A stretch of DNA of 33,672 nt. Source: Candidatus Poribacteria bacterium. Its GTDB lineage: Bacteria > Poribacteria > WGA-4E > UBA9662. Position numbers and translations under genes: made by a program. Below are positions 9,219 through 18,669 of the stretch, one piece after another (position 1 is the first letter of the stretch; each line of letters starts with the position of its first letter). The stretch is taken from assembly GCA_012963885.1 (NCBI GenBank), contig DTUY01000084.1:1-33672 (forward strand). Direction: 5' to 3'. The notes under the pieces are model-generated. The model saw only the letters and a list, made by a program, of their open reading frames with translations. It did not search any database and was not told the origin of the DNA.

Positions 9219-12200
9219 TTAGACATTCGCTGAAACCTCAATACCACGCCGAAATGCAGCTAACCATGCATCATCGCCCTGTAGACCTTCTTTTTGAACT
9301 TCTTGGTAGGCGTCAAGGATACGTTTATAGTCATCCGGCACCACCTTGACAAATTGAGACACGATTTTGTCCCAATCGGCTAAAATCTCCCAAGCTAGGC
9401 TACTGCGTGTGTACTCAGCGTGTCGGTGTATCATCCCTCTGACATCTTCAATTTCTTCAGTATCTTTTAGTCCTTCAAGGCCGCACTGATCCTGGTTGCA
9501 ACGAATATGGAAGTCGCCATCGCGATCAAGGATATAGGCAGTCCCCCCCGACATACCTCCAGCAAAATTACGACCGGTTTCACCAAGGATGACGACCTTA
9601 CCTCCAGTCATATATTCACATCCATGATCTCCAACTCCTTCGACGACTGCGTGAACACCACTATTCCGGACACAGAATCGCTCGCCGACCAACCCACGAA
9701 TGTATGCTTCTCCGCTAGTCGCACCGTAAAAAGCCACATTACCAGCGATAATGTTCTCTTCAGGCTTAAATGATGATCCTTCAGGTGGGTATGCGATCAG
9801 CTTACTGCCGGAAAGACCTTTTCCAAAGTAGTCGTTCGCATCACCTTCAAGACGGAAGGTGATGCCAGGAGGAGTGAAGGCAGCAAAAGACTGTCCAGCA
9901 GATCCTTGAAAATGAATGTCGATGGTATCCTCCGGCAAGCCTTCAGGTCCAAATTTCCGAGTTACATCGCTTCCCAGAATTGTGCCAACTACTCGATCTG
10001 TATTTTTGATCGGCAAAGTTCCTGTAACCTTCTCTCCCTTTTGCAAAGCCGGTTCGCAAAGATCAAGTAGAACTTGATTATCTACCGAATTTTCTAGACC
10101 GTGATCTTGATCAATTTGGCAATATCGACCGATTTCTGGACCAACATCAGGTTGGTGGAGAATTGGCGTTAGATCCAATCCTTTAGCTTTCCAGTGTTCA
10201 ACAGCTTTCTTTGGCTCAAGCAGATCGGTACGCCCAATCATCTCACTGACAGTTCGCATACCAAGACTGGCCATAATTTCACGCATGTCCTCTGCAATGA
10301 AGCGAAGGAAATTGACTACGTATTCCGGATCACCCATAAAATTTTTGCGTAGTTCCGGATTCTGCGTAGCAACACCAACAGGACAGGTATCGAGATGACA
10401 GACTCGCATCATAATACAACCGAGCGAAACTAAAGGAGTTGTAGCAAATCCAAACTCTTCAGCACCCAATAATGTTGCCATAACAACATCGCGGCCTGTT
10501 TTTAACTGACCGTCAGTCTCCACCACGATGCGAGAGCGCAGGTTATTCAGTACCAAGGTCTGGTGGGTTTCAGCTACACCCAACTCCCAAGGTAATCCTG
10601 CATGCTTGATACTGGTCTGAGGTGAAGCCCCCGTACCACCATCAAGGCCACTAATTAAAACCACGTCAGCGTGTCCTTTGGCCACACCCGCAGCAATGGT
10701 TCCAACGCCGACTTCGGAAACAAGCTTGACATTGATCCGCGCGTGATGATTCGAGTTTTTCAGATCATGAATCAACTGAGCCAAATCTTCAATAGAGTAG
10801 ATATCATGGTGTGGTGGTGGTGAGATGAGTTCAACACCCGGAGTGGAGTGTCGAACCTTGGCAATCCATGGGTAGACCTTACGACCTGGTAACTCCCCTC
10901 CCTCACCAGGTTTTGCTCCCTGCGCCATTTTGATCTGTAGTTCCTTAGCATGAACCAAATAGTTACTGGTTACACCAAACCGACCGGAAGCAACCTGCTT
11001 AATGGCACTGTTTTTCGAGTCACCATTTGGCTCAAGAGTGTATCGAATTGGATCTTCTCCACCTTCACCAGTGTTGCTTTTCCCACCGATGCGGTTCATG
11101 GCAATCGCCAGCGCCTCATGCGCTTCCTTGCTTATAGATCCATAGGACATAGCCCCAGTTTTAAATCGCTTAAATATTTCTTCGACAGGCTCTACTTCTT
11201 CAATCGGGATCGGATCGTCGTCCAATTTCAATTCTAGCAACCCGCGTAAAGTGCCAATTTGCTCGGAGTGCTCATTAATTAGCTCGGCGTACTCTTTATA
11301 GACATCGTAGTTATTGGTACGAGTGGCCAATTGCAACTTGTGGATCGTCTTGGGGTTGAACAAATGGTATTCACCATCTTGACGCCATTGATACTGACCA
11401 CCAACATCCAACGTTTGATTATCAACTGGAATATCGGGATAGGCCCGACGATGCCTCATGAATACTTCACGAGCGATCACGTCCAAGCCAATGCCCTCCA
11501 CACGGGTATCCGTCCAAGTGAAGTATTTATTAACGACTTCTTGCTTAATGCCGATGGCCTCAAAAATCTGAGCGCCTCGATAGGACTTAATCGTTGAAAT
11601 TCCCATCTTGGCCATCACTTTGATGACACCTTTCGTAGCGGATTTGATATACCCTTTCACCGCATCATGGTAGGCAATATCTGTCAGTTGGCCTTCTTGA
11701 ATCATGTCAGCCAAACTTTCAAAAGCCATATAGGGATTGATGGCTTGCACACCATAGCCAATCAACAAACAAAAATGATGGACTTCACGCGATTCACCGG
11801 ACTCAAGCGCAATTCCAACTTTCGTTCGAGATCCCTCTCTGATTAAATGATGGTGTAGACCTGAAACGGCAAGTAATGCTGGAATTGGTACGTGGTCCTT
11901 ATCGAGTCCTCGATCCGATAAGATCAGAATATTGTAGTCGTCTTCAATGGCTTGATCGGCTGCTGTAAATAGTTTATCCAGTGCTTTTTCAAGTCCATCT
12001 TCGCCATCGGATCGGGCGAATAGAATCGGCAACGTTGTAGAGCTAAAACCAGGTTGATCGATTTGACGGAGCTGTTCTAGTTCTTCGTCCGATAGGACTG
12101 GTGTTTGCAACTTAACCTGCCGACAACTTTCGGGTTGTGGATTGAGGAGATTTCGTTCCGGCCCAATGGTTGTTTCAGCAGAGGTGATGATTTCCTCTTT

Positions 12201-13832
12201 AAGCGGATCTAAAGGTGGATTAGTTACCTGTGCGAAAAGCTGCTTAAAATAATTATAGAGCAGCTGCGGTTTATGGGACAAAACCGCTAAAGGAGCATCG
12301 TTTCCCATTGAGCCAACTGGATCTCTGCCGATCTTTGACATCGGTCCTAGAAAAACTCGTTGATCTTCGAAAGTGTAGCCGAAAGCTTGTTGACGTTGTA
12401 AGATGGCGTTATGATCTTTTTCCGGTTCTTTCGGTTGTACTTCCGGTAAATCTGACAGGGAAACCATATACTTATCCAACCATTGGCGGTAAGGATGTTC
12501 AGCAGCGATCTGATTCTTGACCTCCTCATCACTGACAATTCGACCTTCCTGAGTATCGATTAGCAGAATCCGCCCCGGTTGTAGCCGACCTTTGTAAGCT
12601 ACCATTTCGGGTGCGACATCCATTACGCCAGCTTCCGAAGCCAGAACAATCACGTCATCTTTGGTGACATAGTAGCGTGAGGGTCGAAGACCGTTTCGGT
12701 CGAGGCAGGCACCAACCACTATCCCGTCGGTGAAAGCAATTGAAGCAGGACCATCCCACGGTTCCATTAAGCAACTGTGGTATTCATAAAAAGCACGTTT
12801 CTCGTCGCTCATACTCTCATGATTCTCCCAAGGTTCGGGAATCATCATCATAGCAGCATGTGGCATTGATCGCCCAGCCAAAGAAAGGAACTCTAGGCAA
12901 TTGTCAAAGATGGCAGAGTCGCTACCATCCTCATCCAAAATCGGGAAAACTTTCGACAAATCCTCTCCAAACAATTCGGATGCTAACATAGCTTGCCGAG
13001 TTTTCATCCAATTCTGGTTGCCACGTACCGTGTTAATTTCACCGTTATGGATTAGATATCGATATGGGTGAGACCGCTCCCAAGAGGGAAAAGTGTTAGT
13101 GGAAAATCGGGAGTGAATAAGAGCGATCGCTGTTGCCATACGGGAATCCTGTAGATCCGGATAGAATTCCCTGACCTGCATGGTGGTGAGCATGCCCTTG
13201 TAAACAATGGTTCGACAGGATAAGCTAGGGATATAGAAGTTTGGATCTTGACCCCCATACCGAATGATATTGGAGGCCCGTTTTCGAATGAGGTACAACT
13301 TGCGATCGAAAGCTAAATCATCTTGTATTTCAGAACCACGACCAATAAAAGCTTGCCAGACAGATGGTTCGGCTGAACGAGAAGTCGGTCCCAAGTAAAA
13401 ATTGTCGGTTGGTACTCTGCGCCAACCAAGAAAACTTTGACCTTCTTCGGTGACAATTTCCTCAAACTTTTTCTGGCAGTTGCGGCGTAATTCCCGATCT
13501 TCAGTCTGGGTAAAGAAGATCATGCCCACACCATATTGGCCGCGATCAGGCAAGTCTACACCGATCCCTTCGCAAGCATGTTCAAGAAACTCGTGCGGAA
13601 TTTGCATGAGAATACCTGCCCCGTCACCCGTGTTATCTTCGCAACCACGAGCCCCTCGGTGATCTAAGCAGTCCAAGGCACCGAGTGCCTGACGTACAAT
13701 GTGATGAGATCTTTCTCCGTTGATATTAGCGACAAAGCCAATACCACATGCGTCATGTTCGTAAGTTGGATTGTAGAGTCCCTGCTTTTGGGGCAAGCCA
13801 ACCTTTTGGGGCAAGCCAACCAATTTTGTCAT
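9219..13832 (-). CDS. gltB: Glutamate synthase large subunit
   Basis: A 1537-residue alpha subunit. An N-terminal class II glutamine amidotransferase domain (about 29-430) releases ammonia from glutamine. A central domain and an FMN/[3Fe-4S] synthase domain (about 800-1200) add it to 2-oxoglutarate. The C-terminal GXGXG beta-helix (about 1250-1500) has repeated GxxGG loops. The nucleophile is expected to be Cys29 in HDACGIGF, exposed after removal of a 28-residue propeptide. The [3Fe-4S] cysteines lie in [15 protein letters not shown]. The start has GGAGG at 13840-13844, 7 nt from the ATG. The propeptide contains VGLPQK twice in tandem, encoded by an exact 18-bp duplication, which is unusual. 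Transcription is divergent from citrate synthase; no convincing gltB promoter was found by eye. Confidence 0.97.
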   Translation of the reverse strand: MTKLVGLPQKVGLPQKQGLYNPTYEHDACGIGFVANINGERSHHIVRQALGALDCLDHRGARGCEDNTGDGAGILMQIPHEFLEHACEGIGVDLPDRGQYGVGMIFFTQTEDRELRRNCQKKFEEIVTEEGQSFLGWRRVPTDNFYLGPTSRSAEPSVWQAFIGRGSEIQDDLAFDRKLYLIRKRASNIIRYGGQDPNFYIPSLSCRTIVYKGMLTTMQVREFYPDLQDSRMATAIALIHSRFSTNTFPSWERSHPYRYLIHNGEINTVRGNQNWMKTRQAMLASELFGEDLSKVFPILDEDGSDSAIFDNCLEFLSLAGRSMPHAAMMMIPEPWENHESMSDEKRAFYEYHSCLMEPWDGPASIAFTDGIVVGACLDRNGLRPSRYYVTKDDVIVLASEAGVMDVAPEMVAYKGRLQPGRILLIDTQEGRIVSDEEVKNQIAAEHPYRQWLDKYMVSLSDLPEVQPKEPEKDHNAILQRQQAFGYTFEDQRVFLGPMSKIGRDPVGSMGNDAPLAVLSHKPQLLYNYFKQLFAQVTNPPLDPLKEEIITSAETTIGPERNLLNPQPESCRQVKLQTPVLSDEELEQLRQIDQPGFSSTTLPILFARSDGEDGLEKALDKLFTAADQAIEDDYNILILSDRGLDKDHVPIPALLAVSGLHHHLIREGSRTKVGIALESGESREVHHFCLLIGYGVQAINPYMAFESLADMIQEGQLTDIAYHDAVKGYIKSATKGVIKVMAKMGISTIKSYRGAQIFEAIGIKQEVVNKYFTWTDTRVEGIGLDVIAREVFMRHRRAYPDIPVDNQTLDVGGQYQWRQDGEYHLFNPKTIHKLQLATRTNNYDVYKEYAELINEHSEQIGTLRGLLELKLDDDPIPIEEVEPVEEIFKRFKTGAMSYGSISKEAHEALAIAMNRIGGKSNTGEGGEDPIRYTLEPNGDSKNSAIKQVASGRFGVTSNYLVHAKELQIKMAQGAKPGEGGELPGRKVYPWIAKVRHSTPGVELISPPPHHDIYSIEDLAQLIHDLKNSNHHARINVKLVSEVGVGTIAAGVAKGHADVVLISGLDGGTGASPQTSIKHAGLPWELGVAETHQTLVLNNLRSRIVVETDGQLKTGRDVVMATLLGAEEFGFATTPLVSLGCIMMRVCHLDTCPVGVATQNPELRKNFMGDPEYVVNFLRFIAEDMREIMASLGMRTVSEMIGRTDLLEPKKAVEHWKAKGLDLTPILHQPDVGPEIGRYCQIDQDHGLENSVDNQVLLDLCEPALQKGEKVTGTLPIKNTDRVVGTILGSDVTRKFGPEGLPEDTIDIHFQGSAGQSFAAFTPPGITFRLEGDANDYFGKGLSGSKLIAYPPEGSSFKPEENIIAGNVAFYGATSGEAYIRGLVGERFCVRNSGVHAVVEGVGDHGCEYMTGGKVVILGETGRNFAGGMSGGTAYILDRDGDFHIRCNQDQCGLEGLKDTEEIEDVRGMIHRHAEYTRSSLAWEILADWDKIVSQFVKVVPDDYKRILDAYQEVQKEGLQGDDAWLAAFRRGIEVSANV
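13785..13820 (-). repeat. Exact 18-bp tandem duplication inside the gltB propeptide
   Basis: On the plus strand the unit CTTTTGGGGCAAGCCAAC occurs at 13785-13802 and again at 13803-13820 with no mismatch. The length is a multiple of three, so the reading frame is kept and residues VGLPQK are doubled (5-10 and 11-16). The lack of synonymous change suggests a recent slippage or duplication event. Confidence 0.9.
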
Positions 13833-13844
13833 CGTGGAACCTCC

Positions 13845-14190
13845 ATAATATTGCTACCTAGAAGCTACCTTTTGCCTGTTCTGATATATTTCATTTTCGG
13901 GATTTTAAAATAAACTCGCATTCGTTGTGAGAGAATGACACATCGTCCTACAGAGAATTATAGCTAGGTAGAGAATCACGGTAGGTTGAACGTATAAGGA
14001 GTACAATCTTAAGCAAAAGCCTTCGGTATTGTACTGTAACCGCAATTCAATTTCCCAAAGTCTTGGCAGATATTAACGAGGGGCGCAGGCGGACAGAACA
14101 TAGCCGTACTGTAACTAAATATCACTCGGCCGAGATAATACATTAGATTGATCTTCGTGTCAAGGATTTTAATGAAGCACAAGGATTTCC
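13845..14190. other. Intergenic region upstream of gltB and of the citrate synthase promoter
   Basis: No convincing gene was found here. A 65-codon minus-strand reading (14009-14206) has no recognisable sequence and no ribosome-binding site. A perfect 10-bp palindrome CTCGGCCGAG lies near 14127, and CTACCTAG (about 13855) is repeated in inverted form as CTAGGTAG (about 13965). The gltB promoter should lie here on the minus strand, but no good -35/-10 pair could be chosen. Confidence 0.5.
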
Positions 14191-14220
14191 TTGACAGTCC
14201 CTCCAATTTTTTGCTATGAT
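14191..14220 (+). promoter_or_regulatory. Strong predicted promoter for the citrate synthase-icd-mdh operon
   Basis: A perfect TTGACA (14191-14196), an 18-nt spacer and TATGAT (14215-14220) preceded by TG one base upstream form an extended -10 promoter. Transcription would start near 14227. A second TTGACA at 14233-14238 has only a weak -10 partner (TACTAT at 14258, 19 nt away) and may be a minor tandem promoter or a protein site. Confidence 0.65.
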
Positions 14221-14227
14221 ATCTATG

Positions 14228-14494
14228 TTGCTTTGACAGCTCATTGATGGATGCTAGTACTATTCAGTGATTTTTAAGAGCCACCGCAAAATCCAGTTCC
14301 TCAAGCTCTATCTATATTGATGTTCAAGCCTGACTTTTATATATCATATGGGTAATTATGCCCGAAATTCTATCTTGAATTTCATTTCCATTCAAGAAAA
14401 CATATACTACGAACATTCACCAAATATCGAACTTATGTTTTTTGATAGCAACCCAAGTTGAGCTAGTCCGCTGTTTACTATTAAGGAGAATTCA
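14228..14494 (+). promoter_or_regulatory. Long 5' leader of the citrate synthase operon
   Basis: The predicted start at about 14227 leaves around 268 nt before the ATG at 14495. The leader contains a hairpin TCTTGAAT/ATTCAAGA (14373-14380 with 14390-14397, loop 9 nt) and a small GGG/CCC-flanked hairpin at about 14350. No known riboswitch class is recognised and no open frame with a Shine-Dalgarno was seen. The coding start has AAGGAG 6 nt upstream. The leader could be regulatory, or an undetected promoter nearer the gene may exist. Confidence 0.35.
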
Positions 14495-16072
14495 ATGGCA
14501 ACCAGCCAAACACAGACTTCTCAAATAGCGCTAATCCGGAAAATGTTGTCGGAACTACCCGCCGCTTCAGACTACGCTCCTGTAGCAGAAGCAATAGGCC
14601 GAAGTACCGAGTTAGGTGAGATGGAGATTGCTAATTCCTTAAGTGGGTTAGTCTCGATGCCACAATCAACAATGGTCTTCGCCAATCCCGTGTCACACAC
14701 AGCTAAAGTTGATTGTAACGGAACAAATATCGAATTAAAAATCCGGAGTTTCTCCATCCGTGGATTGGTGGGAGAAAGTGAAATCGTCGCTGGAAATATA
14801 ACGCCCTCCCATCTCATTTTTGTTGGCCTCTTTGGTCGCCTACCTCAAAGAACCAGTTTGATCGATGAAGAATCATTGTTCCAATCCTTAATAGATAAAA
14901 AATTTTATCAAATTATACATGCCAAACAAAACGGTATCTCCGGCATAAAACCAATAAGCCTCCACGTTGCTGAATTTATGAAAGTTTTTTCTCAAGTTGG
15001 ACCGGAGATTGCCATCCAACATATTACAACGCTTCACAAAGCAGCATATTCAGAGAAATGGAGACAACCTCGTGGTTTTGATGACCGACGACACAATGGA
15101 TATTTTTTAATCCGGAAAATTCATGTACACATGATGAATGTGGCAGTGGGTGCGATGTCGACCTATATGCGGTATCTACTCAAGGATTCACCAAGTCTAA
15201 CCAAGCAGGATCTGGCAGATGAGACATGCAACTTCATTGAACAGCATAAGGGAGAAGGCAAAACTGCTTTTGAAACCTGTTATAGCCTATTGCTAGGACG
15301 AAAAGCAAACGATGTCGAAACCAAAATTTTGGAGCGAATGGGAATAATTCAGACGCATCATGGATCCGCTGCTTCGAATATGGTTGCTCGTTACATGTCG
15401 ACTTTACACGCAGTCACCGTCTCGGATTTCTTTAGTGCTGCCCAGATGATTCTTGACGGTAAACGTCATTTTGGAGCCATACATGACATGACAGCATTCA
15501 TCAAAGAGCTGGAAAAAATACCAGTAACAGATCAGGTTCGAATCATCAAGGAAAAAGTAATGACAGGAGGACTCCCGACTTTCGGGCACCCAGAAATATC
15601 AGCGGCTGGTCGTGGGAATCAAATTCAACAGGATCCTCGTGCGGCAATCTATCTATCACCGTTTTTTGAAGCAATAGATCAAAAAGATCTCCGACTCTCA
15701 GGCAGGCAACTTGAGAGGCTAAAGATAGTCCAGCGCATTTATCAAATCGCTTTTATTGAAGGAATAAAAAAACCTGATCAAGAAGGCCTGCCACCGCTTC
15801 GACTAACGCCAAACACCGATTTCGGGGCTTGGTGTGTTCAGGAGGGGTTAGGCATTGATGATCCGGACCGAACTCTATTAACCTACATTTTCAGAGGCTT
15901 TGGCTGGATAATGGATGCCAGAGAACAACTCCAGCAAAAGATTATACGCCCGGTTGTTGCGCCCCATCCCAACATTATACCCAAGGCTGATAATAACTCC
16001 ACAGTTCCAGATCAGGTAGTGAATGTTCACAAGCGTCTAGCAGAAAATGATGCATTTAGCCCTTCAGAATGA
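14495..16072 (+). CDS. gltA: Divergent citrate synthase
   Basis: A 525-residue protein that should condense oxaloacetate with acetyl-CoA. The citrate synthase catalytic triad can be placed: His325 in GKRHFGAI (as GPLHGG), His365 in FGHPEI (as FGHRVY) and Asp442 in PNTDFGAW (as PNVDFYSG). The spacing from His to His is close to that in E. coli. An Arg-containing RGFGW (as RIAGW) lies near the C-terminus. It is about 100 residues longer than typical enzymes, and motif surroundings are altered, so 2-methylcitrate synthase or another member of the superfamily is possible. Downstream icd and mdh, with gltBD opposite, favour citrate synthase. The stop codon lies inside a 22-bp tandem repeat. Confidence 0.75.
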   Translation: MATSQTQTSQIALIRKMLSELPAASDYAPVAEAIGRSTELGEMEIANSLSGLVSMPQSTMVFANPVSHTAKVDCNGTNIELKIRSFSIRGLVGESEIVAGNITPSHLIFVGLFGRLPQRTSLIDEESLFQSLIDKKFYQIIHAKQNGISGIKPISLHVAEFMKVFSQVGPEIAIQHITTLHKAAYSEKWRQPRGFDDRRHNGYFLIRKIHVHMMNVAVGAMSTYMRYLLKDSPSLTKQDLADETCNFIEQHKGEGKTAFETCYSLLLGRKANDVETKILERMGIIQTHHGSAASNMVARYMSTLHAVTVSDFFSAAQMILDGKRHFGAIHDMTAFIKELEKIPVTDQVRIIKEKVMTGGLPTFGHPEISAAGRGNQIQQDPRAAIYLSPFFEAIDQKDLRLSGRQLERLKIVQRIYQIAFIEGIKKPDQEGLPPLRLTPNTDFGAWCVQEGLGIDDPDRTLLTYIFRGFGWIMDAREQLQQKIIRPVVAPHPNIIPKADNNSTVPDQVVNVHKRLAENDAFSPSE

Positions 16073-16132
16073 TGCATTTAGCCCTTCAGAATGATGCATT
16101 TAGCCCTTCAGAATGATGCATTTAGCCCTTCA
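16045..16132 (+). repeat. Four-copy 22-bp tandem repeat spanning the citrate synthase stop
   Basis: The unit GAATGATGCATTTAGCCCTTCA is present at 16067-16088, 16089-16110 and 16111-16132, all identical. A first copy at 16045-16066 differs only at its first base. Copy 1 encodes the last residues DAFSPS, and the TGA stop (16070-16072) lies in copy 2. There are no spacers, so it is not a CRISPR array. Copy 4 runs into GTTTGA, which would be the stop codon if only one copy existed. Confidence 0.95.
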
Positions 16133-16176
16133 GTTTGAGACAAGAATTAAGATCACGTTGTTTGAAAGGAGTTGAA

Positions 16177-17418
16177 ATGAACGCATTTGAGAAGCTAGAA
16201 ATCCCGAAAGACGGAGAAATTATCAGCAAGGAAAATGGAAGACTGGCTGTTCCAGATCAACCTATTATTCCTGTGATTGAAGGTGATGGGATTGGGCGTG
16301 ACATCATGAAAGCGACACGCCATGTTATAGATAGGGCTGTTGAAAAAGCATATGATAATCATAAAAAGATTGTCTGGCTTGATATTTACGCTGGTGAGAG
16401 TGGACATGAGAAATACGGTGAATGGCTGCCACAAGACACCCTAAAAGCTATCCCATTTTTCCGTGTCGCGCTTAAAGGCCCCCTTACAACACCAGTTGGT
16501 GGTGGATTTCGAAGCTTAAATGTTTCACTTCGACAACAACTTGACCTTTACGCCTGCATTCGACCAGTACGTCACTTTGAAGGCGTTGTAACTCCAGTGC
16601 GCAAACCGGGCGATATGGATGTTGTCATCTTTCGGGAGAACACAGAAGATGTTTATGCTGGAATCGAGTGGCAACAAGGTACTGATGAGGCAAAAAGAGT
16701 AATTAACTTTCTAAAGGAAATGGGAATCGAGATCCGTGAAGACTCAGGTATAGGAGTTAAACCGATCAGCATCACTGGCACCAAACGGATTGTCCGTATG
16801 GCAATTCAGCATGCAATTGATCACAGCTGCGAGAGTGTAACAATCGTTCATAAAGGAAACATAATGAAGTACACGGAAGGCGCTTTTAGGGATTGGGGAT
16901 ACCAACTCGCCCAAGAAGAATTCGCGGAACAGGTGATAGCCGAATCTGATTTATGGGACCAATATAATGGAGAAAATCCTGAAGGTAAAATCGTCATCAA
17001 AGATAGAATTGCTGATAGCATGCTGCAACAAATTCTGACGAGAACTCGTGAATACGACGTAATTGTAACTCCCAATTTGAATGGGGACTACCTATCAGAT
17101 GCGTGTGCCGCTCAAGTTGGCGGGATTGGCATGGCTCCGGGTGCGAACATTGGAGATGAAGCAGCGTTGTTTGAAGCAACTCATGGAACAGCACCCAAAT
17201 ATGCGGATCAGGATGTGGCCAATCCGAGTTCACTTATACTGTCCGCGGTCATGATGCTTGAGTACATCGGCTGGCAGAAAGCCGCAGATCTAGTTATCAG
17301 AGGAATCTCGAAATCAATTTCCCAAAAGAGAGTTACTTACGACTTGGAAAGACTAATGGAAGATGCAACCAAACTCCACACTTCCGAATTCGCATCAGCA
17401 ATTATCGAAAACTTTTAA
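16177..17418 (+). CDS. icd: NADP-type isocitrate dehydrogenase
   Basis: A 413-residue enzyme that oxidatively decarboxylates isocitrate to 2-oxoglutarate. It aligns closely with the E. coli type: [11 protein letters not shown] near the N-terminus, substrate-binding [19 protein letters not shown] with the regulatory Ser, and [18 protein letters not shown]+ preference is shown by Lys-Tyr in [12 protein letters not shown] and by the Tyr and Arg of VTYDLERLM. The ATG at 16177 is chosen over a TTG at 16135, because AAAGGAG (16165-16171) precedes it and the longer version begins with nonspecific residues next to the tandem repeat. It starts 104 nt after the citrate synthase stop and 12 nt before mdh. 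The Ser that AceK phosphorylates in E. coli is present; aceK is not in the window. Confidence 0.95.
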   Translation: MNAFEKLEIPKDGEIISKENGRLAVPDQPIIPVIEGDGIGRDIMKATRHVIDRAVEKAYDNHKKIVWLDIYAGESGHEKYGEWLPQDTLKAIPFFRVALKGPLTTPVGGGFRSLNVSLRQQLDLYACIRPVRHFEGVVTPVRKPGDMDVVIFRENTEDVYAGIEWQQGTDEAKRVINFLKEMGIEIREDSGIGVKPISITGTKRIVRMAIQHAIDHSCESVTIVHKGNIMKYTEGAFRDWGYQLAQEEFAEQVIAESDLWDQYNGENPEGKIVIKDRIADSMLQQILTRTREYDVIVTPNLNGDYLSDACAAQVGGIGMAPGANIGDEAALFEATHGTAPKYADQDVANPSSLILSAVMMLEYIGWQKAADLVIRGISKSISQKRVTYDLERLMEDATKLHTSEFASAIIENF

Positions 17419-17430
17419 GGAAAACATGAA

Positions 17431-18357
17431 ATGAGCAGAAAAAAAATTAGTGTTATTGGAGCTGGTAACGTTGGTGCGACGGCAGCATTTCTCATAGCCC
17501 AAAAACAACTTGGTGATGTCGTGATGGTCGATATCATTGATGGTATTCCTCAAGGCAAAGCACTTGACATGGCGCAAACAGGACCAGTTGAAATGTTTGA
17601 TGCCAATATATCCGGAGCGCTTAATTATGAAGAGACAGCTGAATCAGATGTGGTGATTATTACTTCTGGATCTCCTCGGAAACCGGGTATGACACGTGAA
17701 GATCTTTTAAATACCAATGCAAAAATTGTTGGGAATGTTACCGAGAATGTTGTCAGACACTCTCCCAATACTACACTAGTGATGCTGACTAACCCACTTG
17801 ATATTATGACATATCACGCTTGGAAAGTTTCTGGATTTCCTCAGAATCGAGTCGTTGGACAAGCTGGTGTTCTTGACTCTGCAAGATTTCGCACTTTCAT
17901 CTCCATGGAACTTGGTGTCTCCGTTGAAGACATCACTGCAATGGTAATGGGTGGTCATGGTGACACCATGGTGCCGTTACCTCGTTATACAACCGTCGGC
18001 GGCATTCCAATTACGCAACTCATTTCAGAGGAAAGAATCGAAGAGATATCGGACCGGACACGTAATGGTGGCGGTGAGATTGTTAATCTGCTTAAAGTTA
18101 GTGGTTATTACGCTGCTGGTGCATCACTAGCCCAGATGGCTGAGGCAATTATTCTAGACAAAAAACGATTAATCCCCTGTTCAGCGTACCTTACTGGTCA
18201 ATATGGCATCAATGACTTATACATCGGTGTTCCAGTTAAATTAGGCGCAAACGGGGTTGAAGATATTCTTGAAATTGAGCTCGAGGAAAGCGAACTAGAA
18301 GCACTTCAAAAGTCCTCACAGACCTATCGTGAAGGTATTCAGGTGATAGGTTACTAA
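17431..18357 (+). CDS. mdh: NAD-dependent malate dehydrogenase (LDH-like type)
   Basis: A 308-residue enzyme converting malate to oxaloacetate, which feeds citrate synthase in the same operon. The NAD-binding motif GAGNVGATAAF is at the N-terminus. The acidic residue at the end of the second strand (MVDI) selects NAD. The substrate loop SPRKPGMTREDLL carries the arginines that select malate over lactate, and the catalytic His lies in GGHGDTMVPL. Length is typical of the LDH-like MDH group. The start ATG lies 12 nt after icd, with AAGGA upstream at the end of that gene. No clear terminator follows, so transcription may continue towards hyuB. Confidence 0.95.
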   Translation: MSRKKISVIGAGNVGATAAFLIAQKQLGDVVMVDIIDGIPQGKALDMAQTGPVEMFDANISGALNYEETAESDVVIITSGSPRKPGMTREDLLNTNAKIVGNVTENVVRHSPNTTLVMLTNPLDIMTYHAWKVSGFPQNRVVGQAGVLDSARFRTFISMELGVSVEDITAMVMGGHGDTMVPLPRYTTVGGIPITQLISEERIEEISDRTRNGGGEIVNLLKVSGYYAAGASLAQMAEAIILDKKRLIPCSAYLTGQYGINDLYIGVPVKLGANGVEDILEIELEESELEALQKSSQTYREGIQVIGY

Positions 18358-18380
18358 ATCAGCTGAAAATCCCTCCTGAT

Positions 18381-18668
18381 ATGCCCTGTTCCTCCATACT
18401 GTTAACTCGGAATCATGGCGTAATCTTTATTTTAATGGCATATATGTCGATGTATCCGGCATTAATTCCGCAAGCTGTGGACATTGGAACTGTCCAGTTC
18501 TTAAACGCGCTCCAAGATTTAATGGCGGTGAGACCTTATCAGCCTGTGGAACTAACCTCGATTATCGTTGAACTTTCAATGCCTAGTTGTGTTAACCGCT
18601 TTGAAGGATGTGAAATTACTGTTAGCTGCACGATTGCTGCACACGGAGAGGGCTTCTGGGAGGCGTAG
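18381..18668 (+). CDS. Doubtful 95-residue reading frame between mdh and hyuB
   Basis: The 312 nt between mdh and hyuB contain one frame of 95 codons (from MPCSSILLTR to GEGFWEA) that stops 1 nt before the hyuB start. I recognise no family. There is no Shine-Dalgarno in front of its ATG, and other frames across the same stretch are also fairly open, so it may be chance. It does not resemble the C-terminus of HyuA, the expected partner. It could be a remnant or a leader; confidence that it is translated is low. Confidence 0.2.
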   Translation: MPCSSILLTRNHGVIFILMAYMSMYPALIPQAVDIGTVQFLNALQDLMAVRPYQPVELTSIIVELSMPSCVNRFEGCEITVSCTIAAHGEGFWEA

Positions 18669-18669
18669 G

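Noticed and set aside
16045-16132. Short regularly spaced repeats, considered as a CRISPR array
   Set aside because: The units are directly adjacent with no spacers, and they overlap the end of a coding gene.
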